Of a DNA stretch of 64,000 bases, positions 34,816 to 44,688 are shown piece after piece. Source of the DNA: Sulfolobales archaeon (GTDB lineage: Archaea > Thermoproteota > Thermoprotei_A > Sulfolobales > Desulfurococcaceae). The stretch spans positions 1 to 64,000 of the forward strand of contig JANXDZ010000003.1 in the NCBI GenBank assembly GCA_025059075.1. The letters are read 5' to 3'. A model generated the notes under the pieces. The model did no database searches and was not told the origin of the DNA. It saw only the letters and a program-made list of their open reading frames with translations. Every line of letters starts with the position of its first letter. Position 1 is the first letter of the stretch. The position numbers were made by a program, and so were the translations under genes.

Positions 34816-36663
34816 TCACTCAACTGTAACTGTCTTAGCTAAGTTACGTGGTTTATCTGGGTCAAGTCCTCTAGCTACAGCAGTATAGTATGCTATGAGC
34901 TGTAGCGGCAATGTATGAGTTAGGGGAGTTAGCACCCAGTGTGTTCTAGGCACTGGAAGTACGTAGTCCAATTGATCCCCTAGACTTGTCTTAAGTGAAG
35001 CTACTCCTATAGCGACTGCACCACGCGCCTTCATCTCCTGCACGTTGCCTAACAATAGCTTCTCTAAGTAGTTGTCTGTTGGTACAACGAATATTACTGG
35101 AAATCCTTCTGATACAAGAGCTATTGGCCCATGCTTACTCTCACCAGCTGGATAGGCTTCAGCGTGAATGTACGCTATTTCCTTAAGCTTTAAAGCTCCC
35201 TCCATAGCTACTGGAAGGCCTATGCCTCTACTTAAGTAATAGACGCTGCTCTTCCTACTCATCCATTCAGAAAGCATCTTAGCTTTCTCCTCAACTAGTG
35301 AAATTAGCTCAGACAATATTCTTGGAGAATCCCTCAATTCACCCCTAATGCCCTCAGCCTCACTACTAGATAAGCCACCTGATGCTAGAGCATAGCTTAC
35401 GGCAAGCCATGCTAAGGCTAGTGCTTGAGTAATAAAAGTCTTTGTTGCTGCAACACCTATCTCTGGGCCAGCTCTAGTGTAGAGAGCTAAATGGCTCTCA
35501 CGCGGTATGGCTGAATCAATGACGTTTGATAATGCAATAACTCTAGCCCCCCTCTCCTTAAATGCCCTAAGGGCCATTAATGAATCTATTGTTTCACCGC
35601 TTTGGCTCACTACTATCAGTACATCCCCTTCACTAGCGGCTCTTTCATAAACATAGTGTTCGCTAGCTATAAACGGCACTACTGGAGTTCCAGCAAGCTC
35701 CTGCATTAGTAAACTGTAGTAGAATCCAGCGTGGTAGCTTGTTCCAGCTGCTGTAACGTAGATTCTATCAGCATCTAGCAGTATCTCCACTGCTTTTTGA
35801 AAGCTATTGTCTCCCTCAATGCCTTGCAAAGTGTTTTTAAGGGCTCTAGGCTGTTCAAATATCTCCTTAATCATGAAGTGTGCATACCCTCCCTTACTAG
35901 CGTCTTCAATGCTCCACTCAATGAATCTAACTCTATGAGTATAGCCAACCGATCTATTCTTCCTTAAGTCCTCTATAAAGACATTGATTGGAGTTATGTA
36001 GCCCACTTCATAGTCTCTCAATACAATGACTTTCCTAGAGTACTCTAGGAAAGCCGGTATATCGCTTGCCACAAAGTTGAAGCCATTGCCTAAGCCCAGT
36101 ACTAGTGGGCTATCTTTTCTAGCAAAGAATATCTTATCGGGCTCCACTACTGAAATTAATGCAATTGCATAACTGCCCTCAAGTACTTCTACAGTTTTTT
36201 TAAATGCACTATAGATATCCTTGTATTTATAGTAGAGTTCTTCAATGAAGTGTGGAACTACTTCAGTATCTGTCTCACTTACAAACACATGTCCTTTATC
36301 AACAAGCTCCTTCCTTAACTCACGGTAGTTCTGTATTATTCCATTATGTACTATAGCCATAGTTGTGCTGCAATCCGTATGGGGGTGAGCGTTAATATCT
36401 GTGGGAGCTCCATGAGTAGCCCACCTAGTGTGAGCTACTATAGTACATCCATCTACTTTAGAAAACCCATACTTCTTCTCTAATTCAATTATTTTGCCCT
36501 TGCCTTTAAGTACAACTACTTTACTCGACCCTGTAGGTATGCTAGCTACACCAGCACTATCATATCCACGGTATTCAAGCCTTAAGAGCCCGCGGTAGAC
36601 CATTAATGAAGGCCTATCAGGAGTACTGCCAGGTATGCATGTAAGCCCTATAATGCCGCACAA
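34816..36663 (-). CDS. glmS: Glutamine-fructose-6-phosphate aminotransferase (active form)
   Basis: The track start at 36675 (GTG) puts Cys at residue 6. The TTG at 36663 is better: TTG TGC GGC gives Met-Cys-Gly, and GGGAGGT sits just upstream. The mature N-terminal nucleophile Cys is then in place (CGIIGLTC). HTRWATHG, NAHPHTDC, VHNGIIQNY and SETDTEVVPHFIE are all standard. SIS domains: VVSQSGETIDSL, AYPAGESKHGPIALV, DKPRNLAK. It makes GlcN-6-P from Fru-6-P and Gln. Cotranscribed with a GlmU-like protein. Confidence 0.93.
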   Translation of the reverse strand: MCGIIGLTCIPGSTPDRPSLMVYRGLLRLEYRGYDSAGVASIPTGSSKVVVLKGKGKIIELEKKYGFSKVDGCTIVAHTRWATHGAPTDINAHPHTDCSTTMAIVHNGIIQNYRELRKELVDKGHVFVSETDTEVVPHFIEELYYKYKDIYSAFKKTVEVLEGSYAIALISVVEPDKIFFARKDSPLVLGLGNGFNFVASDIPAFLEYSRKVIVLRDYEVGYITPINVFIEDLRKNRSVGYTHRVRFIEWSIEDASKGGYAHFMIKEIFEQPRALKNTLQGIEGDNSFQKAVEILLDADRIYVTAAGTSYHAGFYYSLLMQELAGTPVVPFIASEHYVYERAASEGDVLIVVSQSGETIDSLMALRAFKERGARVIALSNVIDSAIPRESHLALYTRAGPEIGVAATKTFITQALALAWLAVSYALASGGLSSSEAEGIRGELRDSPRILSELISLVEEKAKMLSEWMSRKSSVYYLSRGIGLPVAMEGALKLKEIAYIHAEAYPAGESKHGPIALVSEGFPVIFVVPTDNYLEKLLLGNVQEMKARGAVAIGVASLKTSLGDQLDYVLPVPRTHWVLTPLTHTLPLQLIAYYTAVARGLDPDKPRNLAKTVTVE

Positions 36664-36804
36664 AGTACCTCCCACAACGCTACCTTAATCTCCAATTAGT
36701 GGAGCTAAATATAGTTTACTTAACTCCTATGAATAATTTAGAAAAAGTAACTGAGTTTAACTAACTTAATTCACTTCCATACTTCCCTTTAATTTATTGA
36801 GCAA

Positions 36805-37248
36805 TCACCTAACTATCACTATTGTAATAGGTGATGACACAACTACTTCTAAAGCTGTTGAACCTATGTTTGGCTCAATAATTAATGAGCGCCCTCTAGC
36901 GCCCATTACAACCATGTCGTATCCCCCACTCATTATTTCACTAAGTATGCAGCTGGAAGGACTTTCATTAATGGGATCTATTTCCTTTACTTTATACTCA
37001 ATGCTTACTCCTCTTCCTTCAGCTCTCCTCCTAGCTTTCTCAATAGCTTCATCACTTAGCGCTAACCCCCTCGGCTTTGCATTCAACACTACTATTTTTG
37101 AGCCAAACCTCTTAGATAGATCAAGTGCAAAGTCTAAGGCTCTTAAGCTACTCTCACTTCCGTCAATAGGCACTAGGATCCTTCTATACATAAAGCTTAT
37201 TTCATAGCTTGGCTCACGAACGTATTCATAGGCCATCTCAATCACCAT
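36805..37248 (-). CDS. Universal stress protein (UspA family)
   Basis: 147 residues. YRRILVPIDGSESSLRALDFA and the C-terminal VVMGARGRSLIIEPNIGSTA are the ATP-binding Usp motifs (G-x2-G-x9-G-S/T). MYRRILVPIDGS at residue 20 may be a shorter start. Its ATG overlaps the last codons of the restored pgk frame, which suggests one operon with pgk. General stress role; no specific ligand known. Confidence 0.85.
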   Translation of the reverse strand: MVIEMAYEYVREPSYEISFMYRRILVPIDGSESSLRALDFALDLSKRFGSKIVVLNAKPRGLALSDEAIEKARRRAEGRGVSIEYKVKEIDPINESPSSCILSEIMSGGYDMVVMGARGRSLIIEPNIGSTALEVVVSSPITIVIVR

Positions 37249-38535
37249 CCAAGGAACATTCTCGCTGATAACTTCAAGATCTCTACTCCTGGAAGAGCTT
37301 CACCACTTAAAGCTAGTAGAAATGCATTTGCTCCTGTAGTTACGTGTATGTTTCCAGCTGCAGCTCTTTCTTCACTAACGAACTGTGATAAATGCCCTCC
37401 AGCTATAATTGTACTAGCTCACACAAGTCTCAGAGAGATCAAAGAAAGCCTCTCCTCCAGCTATAATTGTACTAGCTCTAGTTGATAGAGCTTCATTAAT
37501 AAGCTTAATTGTTCCATCCCTAAATCTACTGTCTTCAATTACTCCAGCAGGGCCTTTCATAACAATTGCCTTAGCCTCCTTCATGAACTCCCTGTACATA
37601 TCTATAGTTGAAGACCCTACGTCCATTATTCTACCTGAAATTCTTCCAAGAGCCTCCTCCCCCACTTCTCCATTGCTTAACACTTTGAAGTCTATTGGAG
37701 TCTCTATTGGAGCCCCCCTCATTAATAAATGCCTTATCCTAGGGACTAGAGTGAGTACTCCTCTCTCCTCTAAGTACCTCAAGTTCTTTAAACCTATGTT
37801 TACTCCCTTAGCTAAGAGCACTAAGTTAGCTAAGAGGCCTGTTGTAAGTATTCGATCAGCCATGCCTTTAGATACTAGATTCTCAATGACTTTAACTAAA
37901 TCGTAGACTCTAGCTCCACCGAATACAAAGACTCTTGGAGCTTGGCCTTGGCTCATTAGCTTATCTAACTGCAGTAGCTCCCTCTCCATTACTGGGCCAG
38001 CTACACTTGGTAGAACTAGTGGGAATCCCACTATGCTTGGCTGACTTCTGTGAGCTGTTGCAAAGGCGTCGTTAACGTAGGCTTCAAGGAGTGGGGCAAG
38101 TCTCTGGACTAAGTATGTTGACGCTTGCTTCTCAGGAGTAGCTTCTATCACTTCCTCTGAGGCAAGCCTTAGGTTATTTAGCATTAATGCCTCGCCTGGT
38201 TTAAGGAACTTAATTGCTTCACGTGCAGTAGGTCCACATACATCATCTATGAATTTAACTTCTATACCAGCATACTTACTCAGCAATTCAACGTGTTTCT
38301 CCATAGTTGTAAAGCCTGCTTCCCCAGGCCTACCTTGATGAGAAGCTACGACTATTGCAGCACCTGCATCAATTAATTGTTTAACAGTACTTGAATGTAT
38401 CCTTATCCTCCTATCATCCACTATACTCATGGTCTCAGGATCGATTGGAGAATTAACGTCTATCCTTAGAAACACCTTCCTATCCCTAAAGTCTAAGTGC
38501 CTTAATGTTGGGATAGAACTAAAAGATCCCTTCAA
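37242..38535 (-). CDS. pgk: Phosphoglycerate kinase, frame interrupted by a 58-bp insertion
   Basis: The first frame (38535 to 37414) has a PGK N-domain and most of the C-domain: FLRIDVNSPID, SHQGRPGEAGF, DAFATAHRSQPS. It ends early, at a TAG in the middle of ASTIIAGG-. Beyond it, in another frame, the true C-terminus continues: GGHLSQFVSEERAA, then IHVTTGANAFLLALSGEAL to a TGA at 37242. The break is caused by 58 extra bases (25-bp direct repeat plus 33 bases). Removing 58 bases joins the two frames exactly. The lost part includes the catalytic Gly-rich loop. Real disruption, unusual RNA processing or assembly error are all possible. Transfers phosphate between 1,3-BPG and ADP. Confidence 0.85.
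37396..37478. repeat. 25-bp direct repeat around a 33-bp insert inside pgk
   Basis: Exact copies of CCTCCAGCTATAATTGTACT plus AGCTC at 37396-37420 and 37454-37478, separated by 33 bases with no match elsewhere in the gene. Within each copy AGCTA and TAGCT can pair. The shape is that of an insertion with a long target duplication, or of a short intron or recombination product. Confidence 0.85.
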
Positions 38536-38670
38536 GGACCACTCCTAAATTAATATTCACAGCTGTAAATATAAATTTTTACGCAGGCAAAACTTTAAAG
38601 GAGGACAGCGTAATTGATATAGCCTAAAAATTGAAAGTAGGATTGAAAAACAGTGAGCTACAATTGAAAG

Positions 38671-38691
38671 CCCCGCTCTAAAGGGCGGGGG
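38671..38691 (+). other. IS605-like GC hairpin before the valS gene
   Basis: AAAGCCCCGCTCTAAAGGGC followed by GGGGGAGG forms a 9-bp stem (CCCCGCTCT/AGGGCGGGG). This is the usual shape of an IS200/IS605 right end, at which the guide-RNA scaffold of TnpB ends. It lies 14 bases upstream of the valS ATG and could also act as a leader structure. Confidence 0.45.
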
Positions 38692-38704
38692 AGGTTAAGT
38701 AAAG

Positions 38705-41158
38705 GTGAATTCATTGAGTGAGCTTAAGCCGAAAATAGTTGAAAAGCGGTGGAGGCCTGACGTAGAAGTTGATTTAATTAAGTTATGGGATGAAGAAGGC
38801 CTTTATTCATTCAACTTTAGTAAGGATGACTCTAGAGCAATTGTTGCTATAGATACTCCTCCTCCATACGCTAGCGGGAAGTGGCATGTTGGTGGAGCAG
38901 CTCACTATGCTCAAATAGATATGATAGCTAGGTACTTAAGGATGAAGGGATTCAACGTTCTAGCTCCATTCTATGCAGATAGAAATGGCCTACCAGTGGA
39001 AGTACAGGTTGAGAAAGCATATGGTTTAAACGCACATGAGCTTGCTTCAACTCCTGAGGGGAGAGTGAAGTTCCTTAAGTTATGCAGAGAGTTCTTAGAT
39101 AAAGCAGAGGATGAAATAGTTAGTGTTTGGAGAAGGCTTGGATGCAGCTTTAACTACTGGCGGAACGGTACTGATAGCGTAGAATATAGAAAGATCACTC
39201 AAGCAACATTCATAGAGCTATATAGAAGGGGTCTAATATATGAAGCAGAAAGACCTGTAAACTGGTGCCCTAGGTGTAGAACAACTTTAGCTGAAGCTGA
39301 ACTTGAGTACGTTGAGAAAGAAGAGTACTTGTACTACATTAAGTTTAGAGTTAAGGAAACTCAGGATGAAGTTTTAATAGCAACTACTAGACCTGAGCTA
39401 CTTAAGTCATGTGGAGCAGTAGCCTATAACCCAAGGGATGATAGGTATAGGAAGTTAAATAAGCTACATGTTGTAGTGCCTATATACAACCACGCTGTTC
39501 CAATAATTGAACACGAATACGTTGACCCAGGCTTTGGAACGGGCTTAATGATGTTCTGTAGCTACGGAGATCAAGTTGACGTAAGAGTGTTTAGGGAACT
39601 AAGCCTCAAGCCAGTAATAGTCATTTCAAGCGATGGAAGAATGAGTAGTGAAGCAGGCCCTATAGCTGGCCTAAAAGTTGAAGATGCAAGGAGGAGGATT
39701 GCTGAAATTCTCGATGGAGAAGGATTAATAGTCAAAAAGGAGTTTATTAAGCATAGCGTGCCTGTTTGCTGGAGGTGTAAGACACCTATTCAGATAATAC
39801 ACTCCAGAGAGTGGTTCCTTAAACAACTTGAGTTTAAGGAAGATCTTAAGAGGCTTCTAGATGAAATGTCATTTAAGCCTGAGATGCATAAGAGAAGGCT
39901 TATTGAATGGATCGACTCAATATCCATGGACTGGCCTATAACTAAGGACAGGTTTTATGCAACTGAAGTACCTATGTGGAGATGTAAGAAATGCAGGTCG
40001 ACTCTTATACCAGATCCAGGCAAGTACTATAGGCCGTGGATTGAGGAACCACCCTGGGAGAACTGCCCAACTTGCAGAGCTCCTAAGAGCGAGCTTGAAG
40101 GCGAGGGAAAAGTATTTGATACATGGTTTGACAGCAGTATATCAGTGCTATATGTTACAGGCTTCCTCAGAGACCGCGACTTATTTGAAAAAACTTTTCC
40201 AAATACCATTAGGCCGCAGGGGATAGATATAGTTAGAACGTGGCTTTACTACACTATACTAAGAGTCTACCAACTTACAGGTAGACCGGCCTTCAAATGG
40301 ATTAGACTAACTGGAATGGGGCTTGATGAAAAGGGAGAAGCTATGCATAAGAGCAAGGGGAATGTAATAGATCCAGAGCCATTTATAGAGAAGTATGGAG
40401 CTGATGCCTTCAGGTTTTGGGCAGCTGCATCAGCTAAGTTAGGTTACGACTACAGGTTTTCAGAGCAATCAATTAGAACTGGGCTCTTGTTTGCAACAAA
40501 GCTGTGGAATATAGCTAGATTCATATCATCTTTCCCTAAGCCTAAGGAGCCCAGCGTTTTAAAGCCTATAGATAGAGCTACTTTAGCTAAGCTTGGAAAG
40601 TTAATTAATGAAGTCGATAAGTGGTATAGTGAGTTAGACGTCTACACGCCGATCAACGAGCTTTACCAATTCACGTGGAATTACTTTGCTTCAAACTACG
40701 TTGAATTAGTCAAGAGCAGGGCGTATAATAGAGATGGAAAGTTCTCTAAGAGCGAGCAAGAAGCTTCGTGGCACGTTCTTCACGTAGTGATGGATGCAGT
40801 GCTGAGAATGCTGGCGCCAATAATGCCATTCGTCACTGATTCAATATACAGAAGGCTTTATGGGAGAAGCGTTCACATAGAGATATTCCCAGAGGCTAGG
40901 GATGAATGGTTGAAGTGGGATGATTCTCTAGCTGATAAACTCGCTGAAGTTAATTCAACTATATGGAGTTACAAGAAGCAGAGGGGCATAAAGCTCTCAG
41001 ATAGCATTAGGGGAGTAGTCTTATTGAACAAGAGCCTTGAGCCACTAATCGACGAACTCGTAGTGCTTCACAACATAGATAAATTCAAGGAGTATGTTGG
41101 AGAGCCGCCTAACGGATGTATAAGGCTTAGTAGTGAAGTATGCATTATTGAGGACTAA
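38705..41158 (+). CDS. valS: Valyl-tRNA synthetase
   Basis: 817 residues, archaeal-length ValRS. IDTPPPYASGKWHVGGAAHY contains the HIGH-type motif as HVGG, as in other crenarchaeal ValRS. CPRCRTTLAEAELEYVE and CWRCKTPIQIIHSREWF are zinc/editing motifs. GEAMHKSKGNVIDPEPFIEK holds the KMSKS loop in the variant MHKSKG. FRFWAAASAKLGYDYRFSEQ and the anticodon-binding segment follow. It charges tRNA-Val and edits Thr. The GC hairpin just upstream is of interest for its control. Confidence 0.95.
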   Translation: MNSLSELKPKIVEKRWRPDVEVDLIKLWDEEGLYSFNFSKDDSRAIVAIDTPPPYASGKWHVGGAAHYAQIDMIARYLRMKGFNVLAPFYADRNGLPVEVQVEKAYGLNAHELASTPEGRVKFLKLCREFLDKAEDEIVSVWRRLGCSFNYWRNGTDSVEYRKITQATFIELYRRGLIYEAERPVNWCPRCRTTLAEAELEYVEKEEYLYYIKFRVKETQDEVLIATTRPELLKSCGAVAYNPRDDRYRKLNKLHVVVPIYNHAVPIIEHEYVDPGFGTGLMMFCSYGDQVDVRVFRELSLKPVIVISSDGRMSSEAGPIAGLKVEDARRRIAEILDGEGLIVKKEFIKHSVPVCWRCKTPIQIIHSREWFLKQLEFKEDLKRLLDEMSFKPEMHKRRLIEWIDSISMDWPITKDRFYATEVPMWRCKKCRSTLIPDPGKYYRPWIEEPPWENCPTCRAPKSELEGEGKVFDTWFDSSISVLYVTGFLRDRDLFEKTFPNTIRPQGIDIVRTWLYYTILRVYQLTGRPAFKWIRLTGMGLDEKGEAMHKSKGNVIDPEPFIEKYGADAFRFWAAASAKLGYDYRFSEQSIRTGLLFATKLWNIARFISSFPKPKEPSVLKPIDRATLAKLGKLINEVDKWYSELDVYTPINELYQFTWNYFASNYVELVKSRAYNRDGKFSKSEQEASWHVLHVVMDAVLRMLAPIMPFVTDSIYRRLYGRSVHIEIFPEARDEWLKWDDSLADKLAEVNSTIWSYKKQRGIKLSDSIRGVVLLNKSLEPLIDELVVLHNIDKFKEYVGEPPNGCIRLSSEVCIIED

Positions 41159-41168
41159 TAGTGCTTGC

Positions 41169-41849
41169 TTAAGTACTAAGCGCTCTCCAAGCCCTGTGTT
41201 TAACTGACTTAACGAATCTCTTTAGAGTTAAGTTAAATGATGGATAGCCGAAGTATGGCTTAACTCTACCTTTCCTTATTGACTCAACAACTTCCTCTTC
41301 GCTTAACTCACTTAACTCTATGAAAGAATGCGCTATTCCAATGTATTCAACTATATGTGCATCACTTGAAGCTATTCCAGGCAAGTTTAACTCCTTAGAT
41401 GCCTTAATAGCCATCCTATTAGCCCTCTTGTTAGCTGATGCATTCCATACCTCTATAGCGCTCCAGCCCCTGTATTCAAATATGGCATTACCGAGCCCTA
41501 GCTTAAGTATGTCAAATGGATGTGCTGGAACTATTAAACAGCCGTTGTCGCGGGAGATCTCTATGAGGTTTAGCAAATTCTTTGAAGTACTTACTTCCTC
41601 TAAACAATAGAGGAGTACATCGCCTAACTCTGTTCTAACTTCATTCCCAAGCAATACTAGTAACTCTAGACGACTTCTCTTAACATAATCCCTTGCCTTA
41701 ACAGCTCCCATAAATGTATCGTGGTCAGTTACAGCAATTACGTTAAGTCCTTTATCTATTGCAGCATGCACTACTTCAAGGGGGCTGGACACTCCATCAC
41801 TATACGCCGTATGTATATGTAGATCTGCTTTTACATAAGGCACTTTCAA
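41169..41849 (-). CDS. PHP-domain metal-dependent phosphoesterase
   Basis: 226 residues. ADLHIHTAYSDG, AVTDHDTF and VPAHPFDILKLG are the His/Asp metal-binding motifs of the PHP superfamily, with SSDAH at the end. Members of this stand-alone type are 5'-3' exonucleases or AMP/3',5'-bisnucleotide phosphatases. The substrate is not defined by sequence. It converges with valS, leaving a gap of 10 bases. Confidence 0.85.
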   Translation of the reverse strand: MKVPYVKADLHIHTAYSDGVSSPLEVVHAAIDKGLNVIAVTDHDTFMGAVKARDYVKRSRLELLVLLGNEVRTELGDVLLYCLEEVSTSKNLLNLIEISRDNGCLIVPAHPFDILKLGLGNAIFEYRGWSAIEVWNASANKRANRMAIKASKELNLPGIASSDAHIVEYIGIAHSFIELSELSEEEVVESIRKGRVKPYFGYPSFNLTLKRFVKSVKHRAWRALST

Positions 41850-41958
41850 ACCCTCTAAGACTAAAGTGAGCTGAGTTAAAAGTATTTATTTCTATAACAG
41901 TATTGTGTGTAAAAAATGGGCTTAATTAATGTATTGAAGTGCTCTATGGGATGATCTG

Positions 41959-42141
41959 TTGGTGAAAGTATTAATAGATCGCTTTAAGTGCAATCTATGC
42001 AAGCTATGCATAGAGTATTGTCCAGCCTACGTCTTCTACATAGTGAATAGAAGTATTATTGCTGAAGAATGGAGATGCATTGAATGCTATGGATGCATAG
42101 CGTTGTGTCCAATGAATGCTATAAGCATACGTGAGCAGTGA
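41959..42141 (+). CDS. 2x[4Fe-4S] ferredoxin-like protein
   Basis: 60 residues, GTG or TTG start. CNLCKLCIEYCP and CIECYGCIALCP each hold the CxxCxxCxxxCP pattern, so two clusters. It is a soluble small electron carrier. It lies beside a zinc protein on the other strand; no operon partner. Confidence 0.9.
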   Translation: MVKVLIDRFKCNLCKLCIEYCPAYVFYIVNRSIIAEEWRCIECYGCIALCPMNAISIREQ

Positions 42142-42148
42142 CCTAGAT

Positions 42149-42409
42149 TTACGCATAGTATGGCCTTAACTCACTTCCATCGTATGGGCACTTATAGCTA
42201 AGCCTCTTAGCATCAGCTGAGCAAAAGAAGTTGTTGCACTTAACGCATGCATAAGCTTCTCCAGAATCAATAGATCTAAATAAATTCATTTTCCTACTGC
42301 AAATACTGCACTTTACTGTAACCCACCCAACGTGACCCATGGCGTTTGCTCCTCTAACTAATCCAGTCGTCACTGCAAGCTCCTCCTCACTAATCAATGC
42401 TCCTACCAC
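42149..42409 (-). CDS. Hypothetical zinc-binding protein
   Basis: 86 residues (possibly 64 from an internal ATG, MGHVGWVTVKCSIC). CSICSRKMNLF, YACVKCNNFFCSADAKRL and YKCPYDGSEL give three Cys sets that probably bind two zinc ions. Unknown role. It overlaps no gene; a T/A-rich region follows. Confidence 0.6.
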   Translation of the reverse strand: MVGALISEEELAVTTGLVRGANAMGHVGWVTVKCSICSRKMNLFRSIDSGEAYACVKCNNFFCSADAKRLSYKCPYDGSELRPYYA

Positions 42410-42607
42410 AATTAACGTAACTTATAAACTTTAAGGACTCTGCTTACAGTAACAAAGCTTTTTAAACAACTCTAAGTCCTTATGCAACTATAATGCAATG
42501 TGTAATTCAAGAATTATCGCTGCTTTCATTAAAGTAGGTATGTTTGCAAGCTTATTAGCATAATTTTTATAATGTTTCCACTACTAAATACCTCCCAGGG
42601 ATACTGC

Positions 42608-43024
42608 ATGTCTGCAGTAATTGTGGAGTACGCTTCATTTAATGAAGCTGTAAAGGCTATTGATGAAAAGATCTCTAGTTTAAAGCAGCAATTAGCGTTT
42701 CTACTAAAGAGATTTGAGGATATAAGAGCTAGAGCTGAGCAAGAGAGGAAGCTGAAGGAGTTGCTTAAAGCTTTAGCTGGAGTTGAAGTACCTCCATCTC
42801 AAGCAAGGGTTTTAGACATGAAGGACTTTAAAATAGTAATAAACCCAGATGCAGCATATGAATCAAACGTCCTAGAGGAAGCATTGACGAGGATTAATAA
42901 AGCTATAACAATTCTACAGGCAGTGCGAAAGACTGTTGAACCACTCGCAGGCATAGATGTAGGAGCTAGAATTACGCTAATATATCAAGATGACATTCCA
43001 CAAGTAGTATTAGTTAGATACTGA
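42608..43024 (+). CDS. Hypothetical coiled-coil protein
   Basis: 138 residues from the ATG at 42608 (the ATG at 42572 lies before a likely promoter). A short globular start (VIVEYASFNEAVKAID) is followed by a coiled coil (ISSLKQQLAFLLKRFEDIRA) and a C-terminal beta-rich end (DVGARITLIYQDDIPQVVL). It ends 38 bases before the pyrophosphatase gene and may be co-transcribed. No family recognised. Confidence 0.65.
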   Translation: MSAVIVEYASFNEAVKAIDEKISSLKQQLAFLLKRFEDIRARAEQERKLKELLKALAGVEVPPSQARVLDMKDFKIVINPDAAYESNVLEEALTRINKAITILQAVRKTVEPLAGIDVGARITLIYQDDIPQVVLVRY

Positions 43025-43062
43025 CACAGTTGAGCTTAAGTAGCAATCATAGGTGAAGCAAT

Positions 43063-43599
43063 GTGGGAGTGTATTTAAAAGTATGTAGTAGCAGTAAGGC
43101 TCCAGAGCTAGTCAATGTAGTTATAGAAATACCTCAAGGCAGTTCAGTTAAATACGAAGTCGATGAAGAGACAGGCCTAGTATTCGTTGATAGAGTGCTA
43201 TATACTGCAATGCATTACCCATTCAACTACGGCTTTATACCGTGTACTCTTGAGGAAGACGGGGATCCAGTTGATGTACTAGTAATTACTCAGGAGCCTC
43301 TTCACCCAGGAGTAGTAGTTGAGGCAAAGCCCATTGGGCTCCTAGAAATGGAGGATGAAGAGGGAGTTGATGCTAAAGTAATAGCTGTTCCAAGAGATAA
43401 AGTTGATCCAAGGTTTAAGGACTTAAACGACATCAATGATTTACCGGAAATATTGAGGGAAAAAATAAAGCACTTCTTTGAACACTATAAAGAGCTAGAG
43501 CCTGGGAAGTGGGTTAAAGTAATTGGATGGAGGCCTAGGAGTGAGGCATTAACTAGGATCTCTATGTCTATAGAGAGGTTCTTAAAGCAAAAGCAGTAA
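43063..43599 (+). CDS. ppa: Inorganic pyrophosphatase (type I)
   Basis: 178 residues, GTG start. [40 protein letters not shown] and the Asp cluster (DGDPVDVL) bind metal and pyrophosphate. Full length for archaeal soluble PPase. Hydrolyses PPi from biosynthetic reactions and aminoacylation. Confidence 0.95.
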   Translation: MGVYLKVCSSSKAPELVNVVIEIPQGSSVKYEVDEETGLVFVDRVLYTAMHYPFNYGFIPCTLEEDGDPVDVLVITQEPLHPGVVVEAKPIGLLEMEDEEGVDAKVIAVPRDKVDPRFKDLNDINDLPEILREKIKHFFEHYKELEPGKWVKVIGWRPRSEALTRISMSIERFLKQKQ

Positions 43600-43609
43600 A
43601 CTTTCTTCC

Positions 43610-44665
43610 CTAAGAGTAATTAATTAAAGATCTATTGTTTTTAGGCATAGTGATACTCCTTATGCTTGTGCATGCTTCAACATCTCTCGCAAATTCTTCA
43701 GCATACTCACTCCTAGAGGCGTCAACTATAACTAACCCAGGCCTCGATCTTTCAACGTATTCAAGCAGCTCTTCATAATCAGCGTGATCGCTTAAGGCAA
43801 CAGTCCACGTATTATGGCTTCTCCTCCTAATGGGCTCGTAGAACTCCCACCCAGTCAGTATTATGTGCAATCCTTCAGTGAGACTTCTTTTACTAGCTTT
43901 ATTCATGTGGTAAAACGCTATATAACCTCCGTAATCCCTCAATAATTTCTTCAATTCAATTAATGTCTCATCGTAGTAGTTGCCTATTGAACCACAGTAT
44001 TTTTCAGCTACACTAGTTACTTTATAGAGCCTCCTAGGCATTATGAATGGAGCAGTTACTCCACTGCTCCTTAGAATATACATAGCTTCCTGCAGCTTGC
44101 CGTAGTAGCCATATATGTAGACGGGGGTTCCACTAGCTAATCCATCCATTACTAAGTCTACGAAAAGTTCATTAATTGAGTCTTTAAATGGCCTTTTGAA
44201 GCTTCTTGAACCATAAGTTGCTTCAATGATTAATGCGTCAAGGTCATTCATGATCTCGGTGCCGCGTAGTTTGAAGTCCCCTGTATAGCCTATTCTTAAT
44301 CCATTAGATTCTATAAGTACTTGTGATGCACCGACGATGTGATTAGCCTTCACAAGCCTTATGACTTCTCCATTTACTTCTAAGTATTTACCGTAACTTA
44401 AGGTTATTGCCTTCTTTGACAGTAGGGCTTTTAAAGCTCCATTTAACTCATAAATCTCCATTATTAACTCATATGTAGCAGGCGTAAATACTATTGCTCC
44501 ACTATTCTTTAAGCTATCCCTTAATCCAATGACATGATCTAGGTGGGCGTGAGTTATGACTCTCACAGGCCTATTCCAGTGGCCATCTACTGTAAACGAT
44601 TTACCGATCAATATAGCTCCATTCCACTTTATATCAATGAGTCCTCTTAAATCATTCTCATTCAT
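43610..44665 (-). CDS. MBL-fold exonuclease, COG1236-like
   Basis: 351 residues. THAHLDHVIGLRDSL carries the HxHxDH metal motif, NHIVGASQVLIE and GYTGDFKLRG the next ligands, and DHADYEELLEYVERS closes the site. This is the short form of mRNA 3'-end processing/COG1236 exonucleases; the KH domain of aCPSF1 is missing. Likely an RNA or DNA 5'-end nuclease of the beta-CASP family. It starts 23 bases after the CopG-like gene. Confidence 0.83.
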   Translation of the reverse strand: MNENDLRGLIDIKWNGAILIGKSFTVDGHWNRPVRVITHAHLDHVIGLRDSLKNSGAIVFTPATYELIMEIYELNGALKALLSKKAITLSYGKYLEVNGEVIRLVKANHIVGASQVLIESNGLRIGYTGDFKLRGTEIMNDLDALIIEATYGSRSFKRPFKDSINELFVDLVMDGLASGTPVYIYGYYGKLQEAMYILRSSGVTAPFIMPRRLYKVTSVAEKYCGSIGNYYDETLIELKKLLRDYGGYIAFYHMNKASKRSLTEGLHIILTGWEFYEPIRRRSHNTWTVALSDHADYEELLEYVERSRPGLVIVDASRSEYAEEFARDVEACTSIRSITMPKNNRSLINYS

Positions 44666-44688
44666 TACTAGCCCACCGTGCAGTAGCG

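Noticed and set aside
38630-38670. Two ATTGAAAG copies like crenarchaeal CRISPR repeat ends
   Set aside because: Only eight bases match, spacing is irregular and there is no array; weak chance similarity is enough.
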